In this document: positions 1 to 7,975 of the stretch, in pieces
How the letters are laid out: every line of letters begins with the position of its first letter
Position numbering within the stretch: position 1 is the first letter of the stretch
Assembly: GCF_001449115.1 (NCBI RefSeq)
Contig: NZ_LAIJ01000009.1
Location: 124,001 to 188,000 of the forward strand
Length of the DNA: 64,000 bases
Direction: 5' to 3'
Source of the DNA: Occallatibacter gabretensis
Lineage (GTDB): Bacteria; Acidobacteriota; Terriglobia; Terriglobales; Acidobacteriaceae
The notes under the pieces: generated by a model
Seen by the model: the letters and a program-made list of their open reading frames with translations, nothing else
Told to the model about the DNA's origin: nothing
The model's database searches: none
Translations under genes and position numbers: made by a program

Positions 1-1301
1 GTTGCGTCGCGCTTGCCGTCTGCGGTGATGTGGATCAGGGCAGCGGCGCGGCCCCAGTATTCGTAAGAGGTATTGGAGAAGAAGATTTTCGGAGCTGTTT
101 TGTCTGCTACGGCGCGGTCGAGGAGGCCGGCCTTCTCGCCGGTTGTGGGGTCGGTTTCCGGCTCGTCTGTGAAGGGGAATATGTCGACCGGATAGAAGAC
201 CGACGATGTTGGCTGCGCGTCACGCGAGGGCTGCGCGAAACGGTAATTGAAGTTTCCACGGCCGGCTCCGGCTACGTGCGCGAGGACCCCATCGAGCGCC
301 ATGCGGCCTTCTTCATCTGTGTTGAAGCCCTGATAAAGGAAGTCGCGGAGAAAGCGACCGTTCTGCGAGATACCCTCTCCGTAAACGCGCGCGGCGGGTG
401 TGAGTGTGTTCGGATCGTGCTTGGCCCAGGAGGCGAAATCGCGGAAGGCTGCGAAGCTACCGCCTGCGACTACCGGATCGGAGGCGACGTAGACGTACTC
501 GTAGATTTTGCCTTCTTCGAAGCCGCCGTCGAGATGAATGAAGCGGTCGCTTGGAACGAGTTTGCCATCGACTGTATGCGCGAACTGCCATTGTGCGCGC
601 GGGATGAGCCGGCGTGGAGCGTTGCGGGAGTCGCGTACGGTGAGGGTGTTTCTCGCGTCGTCAGGGGCGCTGACGGCGTACTCTGTGCCGCCGATGTTGC
701 CGCCTGTGAGATGGCCGAGCGGAATTTCAGGCATGGGTTTTGAGAGCATCAGGTCTCCGCGCACGAGGCCTGTGATGGTCTTGCCGTTTTCCCTGGCAAT
801 GGGCGCGTGAAAGCCTAGCGCTCCAGCTCCGGCTGCATCCCACTGCCAGCCGAGGGTCACGAAGGAAAAGCCCTGGCGCAGGAGCCATGCGTCTCCGGCG
901 TCTTTGGCTATATTCCAGTCACCGCCATCGACGAGGTGAATGATGCCGCTGCGGCCGCGGTTGGGATTTTCAAGCAGCAGCGAGCCGTTGCCCAGCTTTG
1001 GGTTCTTGGGCTGGATGGCCATGAAATCTGCTGAGAATTCGACTTCGCCATTGCGAAGATTTATGGCGTTTTTGAGGTCTACGATGGCGGCGTTTTGAGG
1101 ATTGTTTACGGGAATGGAGAAGTAGATGGTGCCCGTGATGCGCTCGTATGCGCCTGCCGCGCCGAAGATTTTGCCGTCCAGTACGTCTTCACGCGAGGCG
1201 ATCTCTACGCGCTCTACGTGCGCGAATAGAGTTTTTGCAAACAGCGCCAACAGCAGCAGTGAGAGCAAGCAGGAGAGTTTTCTGGACAATTTCCCGAACA
1301 T
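1..1301 (-). CDS. Secreted alpha/beta-hydrolase domain protein (Abhydrolase_10 type), 3' end beyond the window
   Basis: The minus frame is open from the ATG at 1301 to the window edge, giving at least 433 residues with no stop. The N-terminus is Lys/Arg followed by a Leu-rich stretch (LSCLLSLLLLALFAKTLFA), a likely signal peptide, so the product should be exported. The mature part has the features I associate with the alpha/beta hydrolase domain (Abhydrolase_10) family common in Acidobacteria and Proteobacteria: an early AAGAYERITGTIYF stretch, a GRGNFNYRFAQPSRD stretch and, close to the window edge, the segment NTSYEYWGRAAALIH. The substrate is unknown; members are usually annotated only as hydrolases. 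The C-terminal part carrying the remaining catalytic residues is not in the window. No operon partner is visible; a tRNA-Thr gene lies 80 bp upstream on the same strand. Confidence 0.8.
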   Translation of the reverse strand, partial: MFGKLSRKLSCLLSLLLLALFAKTLFAHVERVEIASREDVLDGKIFGAAGAYERITGTIYFSIPVNNPQNAAIVDLKNAINLRNGEVEFSADFMAIQPKNPKLGNGSLLLENPNRGRSGIIHLVDGGDWNIAKDAGDAWLLRQGFSFVTLGWQWDAAGAGALGFHAPIARENGKTITGLVRGDLMLSKPMPEIPLGHLTGGNIGGTEYAVSAPDDARNTLTVRDSRNAPRRLIPRAQWQFAHTVDGKLVPSDRFIHLDGGFEEGKIYEYVYVASDPVVAGGSFAAFRDFASWAKHDPNTLTPAARVYGEGISQNGRFLRDFLYQGFNTDEEGRMALDGVLAHVAGAGRGNFNYRFAQPSRDAQPTSSVFYPVDIFPFTDEPETDPTTGEKAGLLDRAVADKTAPKIFFSNTSYEYWGRAAALIHITADGKRDA

Positions 1302-1380
1302 GGACGGAGGCTACCATAGGCTGCTCGGTATACCGAGGAGATACAGTCGTCCTAAGTGATAAAGAAAGAACGCGGAAGGA

Positions 1381-1456
<76 letters not shown>

Positions 1457-1547
1457 GCACTCTCCTGATTGTATCGTTGGCTGCTATTTCGGTAAAGTTG
1501 TGACTTCATCGTTCGGCTAGTGTCTCTTGTATCGAAAGGGGAACGCC

Positions 1548-1814
1548 TTGCCCGCGCAGACCATTCTTGGACAGTCCGTGCTGCTTGCTTTTCGTATCGC
1601 CCTGGTGTGGGCGGGAGGAATTCTATTTGCCGTGATTGTGAGAGCGGTGCTGCCGGACAATCTTGGCTTCAACATTCACTTGAAAGATGGCGGCATTCTG
1701 CTTCCGTTCAGCCGCGTGGCTTTCTGGACGTGCATCTGGGCGGCGATTACGGTAACGGTGCGGGTGGTGATTCGGTCGATGTTGACCGACTTTGGAATTC
1801 GGCCGCAGCCATGA
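1548..1814 (+). CDS. Small membrane protein, unknown function
   Basis: An 88-residue protein with two hydrophobic stretches (about residues 10-33 and 52-72) separated by a short polar loop, so probably an inner-membrane hairpin protein. I chose the TTG at 1548 because AAAGGGGA sits about six bases upstream; a TTG at 1527 and a GTG in another frame are weaker choices. I recognise no family. The next gene starts 30 bp downstream on the same strand, so the two may be cotranscribed. Confidence 0.55.
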   Translation: MPAQTILGQSVLLAFRIALVWAGGILFAVIVRAVLPDNLGFNIHLKDGGILLPFSRVAFWTCIWAAITVTVRVVIRSMLTDFGIRPQP

Positions 1815-1844
1815 AAGGCGATTGGCTCTTATACTGCTTACACT

Positions 1845-2546
1845 ATGGAAGATGATCTGAACGAACAGTGGCGAAAGCTCTCTGAGCACTATGCGCAGAT
1901 GTACGATGGCGAGCTGGTGCGGCTTGCTGGCCGGTATTCCGACTTGACCAATGTGGCAAGGGAGGTTCTGCGCGTCGAGATGGGGAAGCGTGGGCTGGGC
2001 GATCCGGAGAAGCCTGCGGAGGTGCAGCAGGATTCGGGGCGATTGCGATTTGATCGCGGTGTTGAGTTGGATGGTGATGTGGAGCACGTCGACGATGTTG
2101 AAGATGGTGCGCCGCCGCATGAGTACACGTGGAAGACGGAGTTGTGTGAGTGCGATACCCGCGAACAGGCTTGGCAGCTCAGAGAAATGCTGGACCGCGC
2201 CGGCATTGATAACTGGTTGCTCGATCCGACCCGATACTTCGCTACTCCTGCTCTCGATGTAACTGGCTTTCGCATTCAGGTTGCTGCAGATCAACTTGAG
2301 GAAGCGCGGAGAATCATTGCGCAGCCGATTCCACAAGAGATTGTGGATGATTCCAAAATGGAAGTTCCGGATTTCTCAATGGCCAAGTGTCCGCAATGTG
2401 GAACCGAAGATCCAGTTCTGTGTACTGAAGAGATAAAAGACGGTGATCGACTACCGGGTACATCAAGTTGGGCGAATTGCTGGCGCTGCGAAGCCTGTGG
2501 GAATGAGTGGTCTGATCCCATCGGAGCCGAAGGCGGCAGAAATTAG
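1845..2546 (+). CDS. DUF2007-like protein with C-terminal zinc ribbon
   Basis: A 233-residue soluble protein in three parts. Residues 1-55 are a helical region rich in Arg/Glu. Residues about 95-165 resemble the DUF2007 putative signal-transducing domain: an alpha/beta fold of the kind TELCECDTREQAWQLREMLDRAGI, followed by an RIQVAADQLEEARRI helix. The C-terminal 50 residues hold two Cys pairs (CPQC and CEAC), as in a zinc ribbon. Function is not known for this architecture. A hairpin follows the stop codon. Confidence 0.7.
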   Translation: MEDDLNEQWRKLSEHYAQMYDGELVRLAGRYSDLTNVAREVLRVEMGKRGLGDPEKPAEVQQDSGRLRFDRGVELDGDVEHVDDVEDGAPPHEYTWKTELCECDTREQAWQLREMLDRAGIDNWLLDPTRYFATPALDVTGFRIQVAADQLEEARRIIAQPIPQEIVDDSKMEVPDFSMAKCPQCGTEDPVLCTEEIKDGDRLPGTSSWANCWRCEACGNEWSDPIGAEGGRN

Positions 2547-2562
2547 GACTTAGAAACGGAAA

Positions 2563-2587
2563 GAGCCGCCCCGGCAATGGGCAGCTC
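2563..2587 (+). terminator. Possible terminator hairpin after the DUF2007-like gene
   Basis: GAGC-c-GCCC (2563-2571) pairs with GGGC-a-GCTC (2579-2587) around a seven-base loop, 16 bp after the stop codon. There is no clear T-tract, so a Rho-independent role is uncertain. Confidence 0.35.
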
Positions 2588-3009
2588 CTTCCTAGGGAGA
2601 ATAGTTCCAACGGAGGCAAGGCCATCAGAACTTTCTGGCTGCATAGTAGGGTTGCGCGAAGGGCGTGTCAAGGAGAATTCGAAAGCTAAATATATTACTT
2701 ATTATCAATAGCTTACGCGAGTTGCGGATTTTGAGACGCTGCGCAGGGCCTGACGATCTCTTCGCCTTTTATTCTATTGAATTTGTTGGGTTTTGCCCGT
2801 ATTTTCTGGGGTTTTTGTCCTTTTTTCCACAGCATATCCACGCGATTTTGACCGCGCTGGCTGAAATGAACAGCGCGGTGAAAATTGCAAGCCCCCTGGT
2901 ACCTGGATCGGCACGATGCCGGTCGTACTACCCAAGAGCGGTTTCGAGTTGAGACTCTTTGCACCATTTCTGGTGCAGAGGGGATGGGGGAGGGGGGTGG
3001 GGGTGGGGG
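2588..3009. other. Gene-free stretch with G-tract
   Basis: No convincing reading frame in about 420 bp. The central part (about 2690-2830) is AT-rich compared with its surroundings. At 2960-2977 there is a small hairpin (TGCACCA / TGGTGCA), and 2980-3009 is almost pure G on the plus strand (runs of 4, 5, 6, 5 and 5 G). This lies directly after the stop codon of the minus-strand gene ending at 3010. Confidence 0.5.
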
Positions 3010-3423
3010 TCATGCGGCGGCTTCGGTGGCTCTGGCCGGATCCTGCGCCACTGCTTTGGCCTCCGCCCGATAGGAGCTGAGGATGACCTGGGCGGCGTAG
3101 AGGAGCTTGGGGCCGTGGTTGGGATCAATGACGTCGAGCGCCATGGCGTGGGCGATGCAGGCAGCGTAGTCGCGGACGTTCTGGCGCGAATCGAGTTCGG
3201 GCAATTGGGCCAGGAAGGCGTTGGATCCGGCGGCGAAGATGGTCTGCTGAGTTGCAGCCTTGGCGATCTCTTCGCGGGAGTGGCCATGGTGATATGGATT
3301 CTTCAGGAGACGGTCGACTTCCTCTTCAGTGGCAAGGAAGAGGGCGAGGTTCCGGGCCTCGCAGCAGCTCTTGAGGGCGGGATTGCGGTACGGGTGGGTG
3401 CAGGGCTCGACGTTGTAGCTCAT
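3010..3423 (-). CDS. Conserved hypothetical protein, paralogue of the element-borne gene at 8348-8728
   Basis: A 137-residue soluble, mostly helical protein with several Cys and His near the N-terminus (CTHPYRNPALKSCCEARN). The start at 3423 is set by AAGGAG upstream; the frame extends further 5' but without a ribosome site. The C-terminal half (LPELDSRQNVRDYAACIAHA, then LLYAAQV) clearly matches the C-terminal half of the 126-residue protein at 8348-8728 (LPKMDSRAAIKAHIAAVAQG, then LLYAAQV). They are therefore members of one small family, which I do not recognise. A strong hairpin with a T-rich tail lies in the 5' leader (3456-3481). Confidence 0.7.
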   Translation of the reverse strand: MSYNVEPCTHPYRNPALKSCCEARNLALFLATEEEVDRLLKNPYHHGHSREEIAKAATQQTIFAAGSNAFLAQLPELDSRQNVRDYAACIAHAMALDVIDPNHGPKLLYAAQVILSSYRAEAKAVAQDPARATEAAA

Positions 3424-3455
3424 GGCGGTCTCCTTGAGTTTGGGCAGAAAAAGAA

Positions 3456-3481
3456 ACGGCGCGACCTGGAGGCCGCGCCGT
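3456..3481 (-). terminator. Hairpin with T-rich tail in the leader of the gene starting at 3423
   Basis: ACGGCGCG (3456-3463) and CGCGCCGT (3474-3481) form a perfect 8 bp stem with a 10-base loop. Read on the minus strand the stem is followed by TTTCTTTTTCTG, and the start codon is only 33 bases further on. It resembles an intrinsic terminator placed inside a leader (an attenuator), or it terminates a transcript from upstream while the gene's promoter lies closer in. Confidence 0.5.
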
Positions 3482-3654
3482 CTGTTTTTCTGCTCTATAT
3501 TGATTGTCGCAAAAGGAAAGTTAATTATGTGCAAAGTGGACGAAAAATGTTGATCTTTAGAATCAGCGAGTTAGAAACTATTTTTCGATTTGGGGCTTGA
3601 CAAGTTTTCCACAGGGGGTGGACTTGGCCTGTTTTTGTGCTGTCCTACCCGTGC

Positions 3655-3816
3655 GACAAAAGCAAAAGCAGGTTCTTCGACTCACCACCCCTAAACTGAA
3701 AAACGTTTGGGGCCCCGTTAGCTCAGGATGACACTTCATTGGGGTGAGCAGGCTTTGCTCAGGGTAACACTCGTTGTCTTTGGGGAGAGCAATTTCGTCC
3801 AGGATGACACTCGTTG
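3655..3816. repeat. Intergenic hairpin repeat R1 (one full and two degenerate copies)
   Basis: The full copy (3655-3733) has the constant arms TTCTTCGACTC and GCTCAGGATGACAC around a variable hairpin with pairing arms TAAAC/GTTT and CCCC/GGGG. Two partial copies follow (GCTTTGCTCAGGGTAACACTC near 3751, and TCCAGGATGACACTC near 3799). The same unit recurs at 4775-4864, 12191-12267 and 14191-14270. Confidence 0.75.
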
Positions 3817-3824
3817 TTGGGGCT

Positions 3825-4553
3825 TCAGGCGCTGCGGCGGTTGCCGAAGAGGAAGCTGAAGAGGCCGGGGCGCTGTTTTTGCGGGAGTGTGGGGGAGGGC
3901 TGCATGGAGATGCGCTTCTGGGCGTCGAAGGCTGCCTGGACGCGGGGGTCGAGGCGGAGCGTGGAGACCGGCTGGGGTGCGCGGGCGGTGAGGGGCTGCA
4001 TCTGGGGGCGCGGCGTCTGGGGAGGGCGCAGCTCCGTCATCAGTTGCTGGAACTGCCGGATTTGGGCGCGGAGGGATTCCACCTCAAGGACGCAGGAGCG
4101 GACATAGGCGGAGACGGCGATGTTGTTTTCCACAGCGCGCTTGCGGAGAAGCTTGTTTTCGCCCGCGGTGAAGCGGATGGTGGTGCGGGCGTGGCGGGGC
4201 TCGATGATTTCGAGTGGTCTGAATTCCTGAGCTCTGGGTTCCAGGGATTTGGGGGAGGGCTGGATGGCCAGAGCGGTTTTGGAGGCTGGTTTTAGGGGTT
4301 GAGAGTTCCCTGCCCTGTTTGCTTTGAGGGCCGGGGTGCGGAGTGCGTTCTCGTAGCTGAGGGAGGCGAGATCTTCTTCGCCTGCCTCGGCTGGTTCGGA
4401 GGATGCGTACGTGCCGGATGGCTCGACAGCCGGATCGGAATCCCAGTCGGGCAGATCTGCGAGCCGGGCCAGGAAGGCTGCGAAGCTGTCCGGCTGGATG
4501 CCGGGGTTGGGGGAGGGTGCGAATGCTGTCGAGGTCTGCATGAGTGGAAGCAT
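3825..4553 (-). CDS. Proline-rich protein with MobC-like ribbon-helix-helix segment
   Basis: A 242-residue protein. Its N-terminal half is low-complexity (Pro, Ala, Glu). Residues about 120-165 (RTTIRFTAGENKLLRKRA, then VSAYVRSCVLEVE) match the ribbon-helix-helix pattern seen in MobC-type relaxosome accessory proteins: a basic beta strand, then two helices around a VSAYVR core. A short coiled coil (ESLRAQIRQFQQLMTEL) and a proline-rich tail with a basic, Phe-rich end follow. It may be a DNA-binding remnant of a mobilisable element, but no relaxase is nearby. Neither the ATG at 4553 nor that at 4541 has a good ribosome site. Confidence 0.6.
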   Translation of the reverse strand: MLPLMQTSTAFAPSPNPGIQPDSFAAFLARLADLPDWDSDPAVEPSGTYASSEPAEAGEEDLASLSYENALRTPALKANRAGNSQPLKPASKTALAIQPSPKSLEPRAQEFRPLEIIEPRHARTTIRFTAGENKLLRKRAVENNIAVSAYVRSCVLEVESLRAQIRQFQQLMTELRPPQTPRPQMQPLTARAPQPVSTLRLDPRVQAAFDAQKRISMQPSPTLPQKQRPGLFSFLFGNRRSA

Positions 4554-4691
4554 AGGACGGAGTTTGTGTACTTGAGCGGGAAATTGTGTGTGGGTGGGGT
4601 GGGGGTGTGCCGGTTTGGGATTGGGTAGTGGGTGGTGCCGGATTGGGAAGGATCAGGGTGGTTGGTGGTTTGTTCTCAGCCTGACGGTGGG

Positions 4692-4864
4692 AGAACGAGC
4701 GGGAGTGCTGTCCCACCCATGGCGCAAAAACGCGCCATGAATGGGGCGCCCGAATTTTGTAGCGCGGATGGGAAAGGCAAAGGCAAGAACAACCGCAGGT
4801 CCTTCGACTCACCACCCCCGAGCTGAAATACGCTCGGGGCCCCGTTCGCTCAGGATGACACGCA
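4692..4864. repeat. Composite intergenic repeat R2-R1
   Basis: R2 (4692-4756) is a hairpin CATGGCGC-aaaaac-GCGCCATG flanked by TCCCACC and ATGGGGCGCCCG. R1 (4775-4864) has CCCCGAGC/GCTCGGGG between the constant arms TCCTTCGACTC and GCTCAGGATGACA. The same two units occur in the same order at 12114-12267 and 14111-14270. Confidence 0.85.
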
Positions 4865-4903
4865 TTTTTTTATTTAGCGCTGTTTGATTGAACGGGTAGA
4901 AGG

Positions 4904-6310
4904 TTAGGCGACGCGGGGGGTGGTTTGTGGGAGAGGGAGGATGCGGTTGGGAGCGCGGAGGAGGCGGGAGATGTCGGCGGCGGGCATGGGGCGGGCGAAG
5001 TAGAAGCCCTGGCCGTGGCTGCAGCCCATCTGGCGGAGGATGGTGTATTGCTCCGCAGTTTCTATGCCTTCGGCGATGACGCCCATGTCGAGGGCGCGGG
5101 CTAGCTCGATGATGGTGCGGACGATGTGAAGGGCCTGATCGCCGTCCTGGAGACGTCCGACGAAGGAGCGATCGATCTTGAGGGTGTCGAAGGGGAAGGA
5201 GTGGAGGCTGGAGAGGGTGCTGTAGCCGGTGCCGAAGTCATCCATGGAGAGCGAGACGCCGAGGCCGCGTAGGCTGCGCAGGACCTCAGATGCGGCCTGA
5301 ACATCGTGGATGAAGACGGACTCTGTCATTTCAAGGCCAAGCTGGCGGCCTGTGGCTCCGGCCTGGAGGAGAAGCGAATGGACGTGATCCTTGAGGCCGG
5401 CGCGGAGAAACTGGCGCGCGGAAAGGTTTACACAGACGCGGAGCGAACCGTTGTCCGGGCTGTCCTGGGTCCATGCCTGAATCTGCGAGCAGGCTTCGGC
5501 GAGGCCCCAGTCTCCGATGGAGTGGATGAGACCGCATTGCTCGGCGTGGGGGATGAAATCCATGGGCGGGACGAGGCCGCGCTCGGGATGTTGCCAGCGG
5601 ATGAGAGCTTCAAGGCCGACGATGCGCAGGGTATCGATCTCGACCTCAGGCTGGTAGTAAAGTACGAATTCATTGCGTTCGAGGGCGTGGTGTAGATCTG
5701 AGGCGGAGGGCCAGAGCGGGTGCGGGGCGGAGCGTCCGCGGTGTTGCGAGCGGCGCAGGAGTGCGGGCTGGCTGGCGGCGTCCCTGAGGCGGAGACGGCG
5801 CAGCTCGACGTGGCTCGATACCATGGCGGCCATGTCTTCGAAGGTTTCGATTTCAGAGGGCGTGAGCGGGGCGCGGGGCGTGCCGTGGAGCAGCGTGAGG
5901 GTGCCGACGATGTGGCCGGCGAGACGGATGCCCGCGCTTGCGGCGAAGTGGAAGCCGCGCTTGCGCATTTGAATGGCCTGACTGCTCTGTTCCGCGGTGC
6001 AGTCGGGAATGACGATGATGCCGCCTTGGCTGTGAACGAGATCGAAGAGCGACATGCCGCGAGGGAGTTCATCCGGCCCGTGGCCGTAGTGCGATTTGAC
6101 CCAGAGGCGGGTCTGGTCGGCAAAGCCGATGGTGACGGCGTCGACGTGGAAGAAGTCGGCGGCGAGACGCGTGATGGCGTCGTAGGCGGGCTCGGGCGGC
6201 GTGTCGAGAATGCCGGCCTCATGCAGAACGGCGACGCGGGCGATCTCTGTTCCGGTTGCCGCGGAGATCTGCTTTCTCTGCTCAAGTTTGGTGGCGCCTG
6301 CTTGCGTCAT
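4904..6310 (-). CDS. GAF-EAL protein, probable c-di-GMP phosphodiesterase
   Basis: A 468-residue cytoplasmic protein without membrane segments. Residues about 20-175 form a GAF-type sensor domain that opens with the common [17 protein letters not shown] pattern. Residues about 205-455 form an EAL domain with EALIRW (catalytic Glu), the NLSARQF segment, [13 protein letters not shown], the KIDRSFV loop and EGIET, so the metal-binding and catalytic set appears complete. It should hydrolyse c-di-GMP to pGpG, with the GAF domain sensing an unknown ligand or redox state. No GGDEF domain is present. The window also holds a PilZ-bearing cellulose synthase (42514), a plausible but unproven target of this signal. 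The ATG at 6310 has AGGA six bases upstream. It is the first gene beyond the integrated element. Confidence 0.9.
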   Translation of the reverse strand: MTQAGATKLEQRKQISAATGTEIARVAVLHEAGILDTPPEPAYDAITRLAADFFHVDAVTIGFADQTRLWVKSHYGHGPDELPRGMSLFDLVHSQGGIIVIPDCTAEQSSQAIQMRKRGFHFAASAGIRLAGHIVGTLTLLHGTPRAPLTPSEIETFEDMAAMVSSHVELRRLRLRDAASQPALLRRSQHRGRSAPHPLWPSASDLHHALERNEFVLYYQPEVEIDTLRIVGLEALIRWQHPERGLVPPMDFIPHAEQCGLIHSIGDWGLAEACSQIQAWTQDSPDNGSLRVCVNLSARQFLRAGLKDHVHSLLLQAGATGRQLGLEMTESVFIHDVQAASEVLRSLRGLGVSLSMDDFGTGYSTLSSLHSFPFDTLKIDRSFVGRLQDGDQALHIVRTIIELARALDMGVIAEGIETAEQYTILRQMGCSHGQGFYFARPMPAADISRLLRAPNRILPLPQTTPRVA

Positions 6311-6424
6311 GGATGATCCTGCTGCTCCCCGCCTCCCCTTTCTTGCGAGGTCGAAGGCATATTTCTTCCAAGGTAGGAATTCTTGCGTGGTGAGTTTATC
6401 GGCCAGGAGCGGCGTTGCGTGAGA

Positions 6425-6451
6425 TTACTCAGGGACATGTACCTGAGGTAA
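6425..6451 (-). terminator. Hairpin just past the displaced prolyl oligopeptidase 3' end
   Basis: TTACTCAGG (6425-6433) and CCTGAGGTAA (6442-6451) form an inverted repeat with one bulged base. It lies 23 bp past the native stop codon of the prolyl oligopeptidase gene as it would read without the inserted element. It may be the original terminator of that gene, but there is no T-tract. Confidence 0.3.
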
Positions 6452-6473
6452 CCAGGAGGGGAAATTGCGCCGA

Positions 6474-6497
6474 TTAGTGTCCCGATTCGGTCCAGAG
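6474..6497 (-). other. Left attachment site with displaced 3' end of the prolyl oligopeptidase gene
   Basis: The 17 bp core CCCGATTCGGTCCAGAG (6481-6497) is repeated exactly at 9821-9837. On the minus strand 6497-6474 reads as codons for LWTESGH followed by TAA. The intact prolyl oligopeptidase at the other side of the element ends LWTESGR-stop. This stretch is therefore the original gene end, pushed 3.3 kb away by integration. Confidence 0.85.
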
Positions 6498-6540
6498 TCA
6501 AGCCCCTTTTTATTTTTTCAGTAACTACGCGGGTTCGCGC

Positions 6541-6579
6541 TGCTGTCCAAAGAATTATGGACAGCACACTGTGGACAGC
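6541..6579. promoter_or_regulatory. Left arm-type sites (integrase or excisionase)
   Basis: GCTGTCC at 6542-6548, GGACAGC at 6559-6565 and GGACAGC at 6573-6579 lie just inside the left attachment site. The same word occurs three times inside the right end. Paired arrays at both ends are what lambda-type integrases bind with their arm-binding domain; the assignment is inferred from position and repetition. Confidence 0.55.
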
Positions 6580-6599
6580 CCGCCGCGCAGCGGCGGGCT
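6577..6599 (-). terminator. GC-rich hairpin at the end of the element operon
   Basis: AGCCCGCCG (6577-6585) and CGGCGGGCT (6591-6599) form a perfect 9 bp stem with a five-base loop, 12 bp beyond the stop of the last minus-strand gene of the element (6611). There is no T-tract after it. It overlaps the innermost left arm site. Confidence 0.5.
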
Positions 6600-6610
6600 G
6601 GTGCGCCGTG

Positions 6611-6841
6611 CTATGACGGCGTGTGGCACGGCCAATGTGCATTGATGGCCTGTAGCGTCAGGTCGTAGGCTGCGCGTTGCTCTTGTGCGGCCCACCCGTG
6701 AAGGCAGCCCGTGGAGCAGAGGTAAAGCTGTGTGCGACCGCCGACCGCGACCGGCAGACGCAGGAAGATGTGAAGGCTACCGACTGGCTGACCGCACCAG
6801 ACGCAGGGACGAAGCGAGGCGAGAGAAACGCGTGTGCTCAT
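6611..6841 (-). CDS. Small Cys-rich (putative zinc-binding) protein of the element
   Basis: A 76-residue protein with CVWCG near the N-terminus and CSTGCLHGW about 30 residues later, a CxxC / CxxxC pairing typical of small zinc-binding folds. The ATG at 6841 is favoured by AGGG nine bases upstream; an in-frame ATG at 6850 is possible. It is the last gene before the left end of the element and is separated from the rest of the cargo operon by the hairpin-rich segment. Family not recognised; a DNA- or protein-binding role is only a guess. Confidence 0.5.
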   Translation of the reverse strand: MSTRVSLASLRPCVWCGQPVGSLHIFLRLPVAVGGRTQLYLCSTGCLHGWAAQEQRAAYDLTLQAINAHWPCHTPS

Positions 6842-6849
6842 AGATGGCA

Positions 6850-7390
6850 TCCCTGCACCGCCAGTCAAGGGCGGAGCGCAGCGGAGTGGCGAAGCCACGC
6901 GAAGCGCCCTTGACCAGGTGCTACACGATTGATCGAGCACACGCGCGACCGAGCCGCGCCGCGCGGCAGCGCCGCAGGCGCAGCGGTGAGCGAAGCGAAT
7001 GTCTTTTACAGTCGTTTACGGTTTCTGCAAGCGCAGCGCGCAGGGCTGCGGGCCGGTTTAATCGGCCCGCACTGAGCCGAAGGCGAAGCGCGCGGGGGAC
7101 GCGGGTGCGCGACGGATGGAGCGCAGGGAGTGAGCAGCGAAGCGGTGCGCGAACGACCGGCCCGCGAAGGGCCGCGCGGCCCGGAGGGGACGCGAGCGAG
7201 CGCGGCGACGAAGGAGCATGGAGCGAGCCTGGCGCGTCGGAGTCGCGCCGGGCGAAACGAGCGCGCTACGCGAGCGGGTGAGTTAGACGCGCGCCCCTGT
7301 GCGGAGTGGGCCGCGCGTGAGCGTGGCCTGCGGAGCACACAAAAAGGCGCGCCGCCGAGTAAAGGTTTGGTGTATTTATAGGCTTTTCGG
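6850..7390. other. Hairpin-dense, GC-rich non-coding segment of the element
   Basis: Frames here encode only Arg/Ala/Ser/Pro-rich low-complexity sequence and none has a ribosome site, so I read it as non-coding. It is packed with short palindromes. GTCAAGGGCG (6864-6873) pairs with CGCCCTTGAC (6905-6914), enclosing GTGGC-gaa-GCCAC. GCGGGCCG (7048-7055) pairs with CGGCCCGC (7063-7070), and GGCCC-gcgaa-GGGCC lies at 7159-7173. Words such as GCGAAGCG recur. It could be a structured RNA, a replication or transfer origin, or a protein-binding array. No known RNA class was recognised. Confidence 0.5.
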
Positions 7391-7400
7391 GCTCGTGTAT

Positions 7401-7742
7401 CTATAGCGCGTTCTGGTGTTCTAGCAACGTCGCCAACGCAATCCGCGTGTCCATCAGCCAGCGCCGCATTGAGTTGGGCGACACCGAAATCATGGCCGCA
7501 AGTTCACACTCGCTGATGCCGTCACGGTGAGCCAACAGAAGCAACACCTGATTTTGCTCAGGCAGCTTTGAGAACGCGCGCTCAAAGTCGAGCACTCTCA
7601 CCTGGCGCGCGTCGTAGCTGCGCTCATCGCGCCGCTGAAAGCCGCGATGCTGGTAGTTGTTCCCTCTGCCGGACACCAACTTTGCGCTGTCGTAGCACCA
7701 GCGCCGAATCGCTGCGATGACTTTCACTTCGATGATGGACAC
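7401..7742 (-). CDS. Sigma-70 region 4-like helix-turn-helix protein of the element
   Basis: A 113-residue protein. The C-terminal half (FERAFSKLPEQNQVLLLL, then SECELAAMISVSPNSMRRWL) follows the sigma-70 region 4 pattern, in which helices lead into a helix-turn-helix that contacts the -35 box. No region 2 is present, so it is not a full sigma factor; it may be an anti-sigma-type decoy, an activator or a phage-like regulator. The GTG at 7742 has GGAGG four bases upstream and overlaps the end of the preceding gene by 19 bp, which suggests translational coupling. Confidence 0.6.
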   Translation of the reverse strand: MSIIEVKVIAAIRRWCYDSAKLVSGRGNNYQHRGFQRRDERSYDARQVRVLDFERAFSKLPEQNQVLLLLAHRDGISECELAAMISVSPNSMRRWLMDTRIALATLLEHQNAL

Positions 7743-7918
7743 TCGACCTCCAAGCCTTGCTGCAATTGCTCGGTCCACAGATCGAGCAGAGTTTTGCGCT
7801 TAACTTCCGTGCTGGTGGGGTTGGCCAGCCAGTGCGCTGCCCCGGCTGCACTGGCTGGCTGCGCGGCAATGTCGGCATGAGCAACCGACGCCAGCGCATC
7901 TTCGGCTTTCGTTGTCAT
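7724..7918 (-). CDS. Small hypothetical protein of the element
   Basis: A 64-residue, Ala-rich acidic protein (MTTKAEDALASVAHADIAAQ at its start) with a predicted helical C-terminal half (KTLLDLWTEQLQQGLEVE). No family recognised. The start at 7918 is the first ATG that keeps a normal composition. Its 3' end overlaps the sigma-region-4-like gene by 19 bp, supporting a shared transcript. Confidence 0.4.
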   Translation of the reverse strand: MTTKAEDALASVAHADIAAQPASAAGAAHWLANPTSTEVKRKTLLDLWTEQLQQGLEVECPSSK

Positions 7919-7975
7919 GGGCTGAGTGTGGCACAGGTTGTGGTGTCTTGCAAGAGATACCACAACCTGTGGTAG

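Noticed and set aside
30..743. A 237-residue plus-strand open frame
   Set aside because: It is the mirror of the hydrolase on the minus strand, whose protein has a signal peptide and family motifs; the plus frame has none.
2823..3613. TTTTCCACA at 2823 and 3605, resembling DnaA boxes around the 3010-3423 gene
   Set aside because: Each differs from TTATCCACA by one base, there are only two, and no replication gene is near.
7006..7338. Open frames on both strands within the hairpin-dense segment
   Set aside because: The products are Arg/Ala/Ser/Pro-rich low-complexity sequence caused by GC-rich palindromes, without ribosome sites.
6850..7390. CRISPR array or tandem repeats in the repetitive-looking segment
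   Set aside because: The recurring words are short and irregularly spaced; there is no constant repeat-spacer unit and no cas gene.
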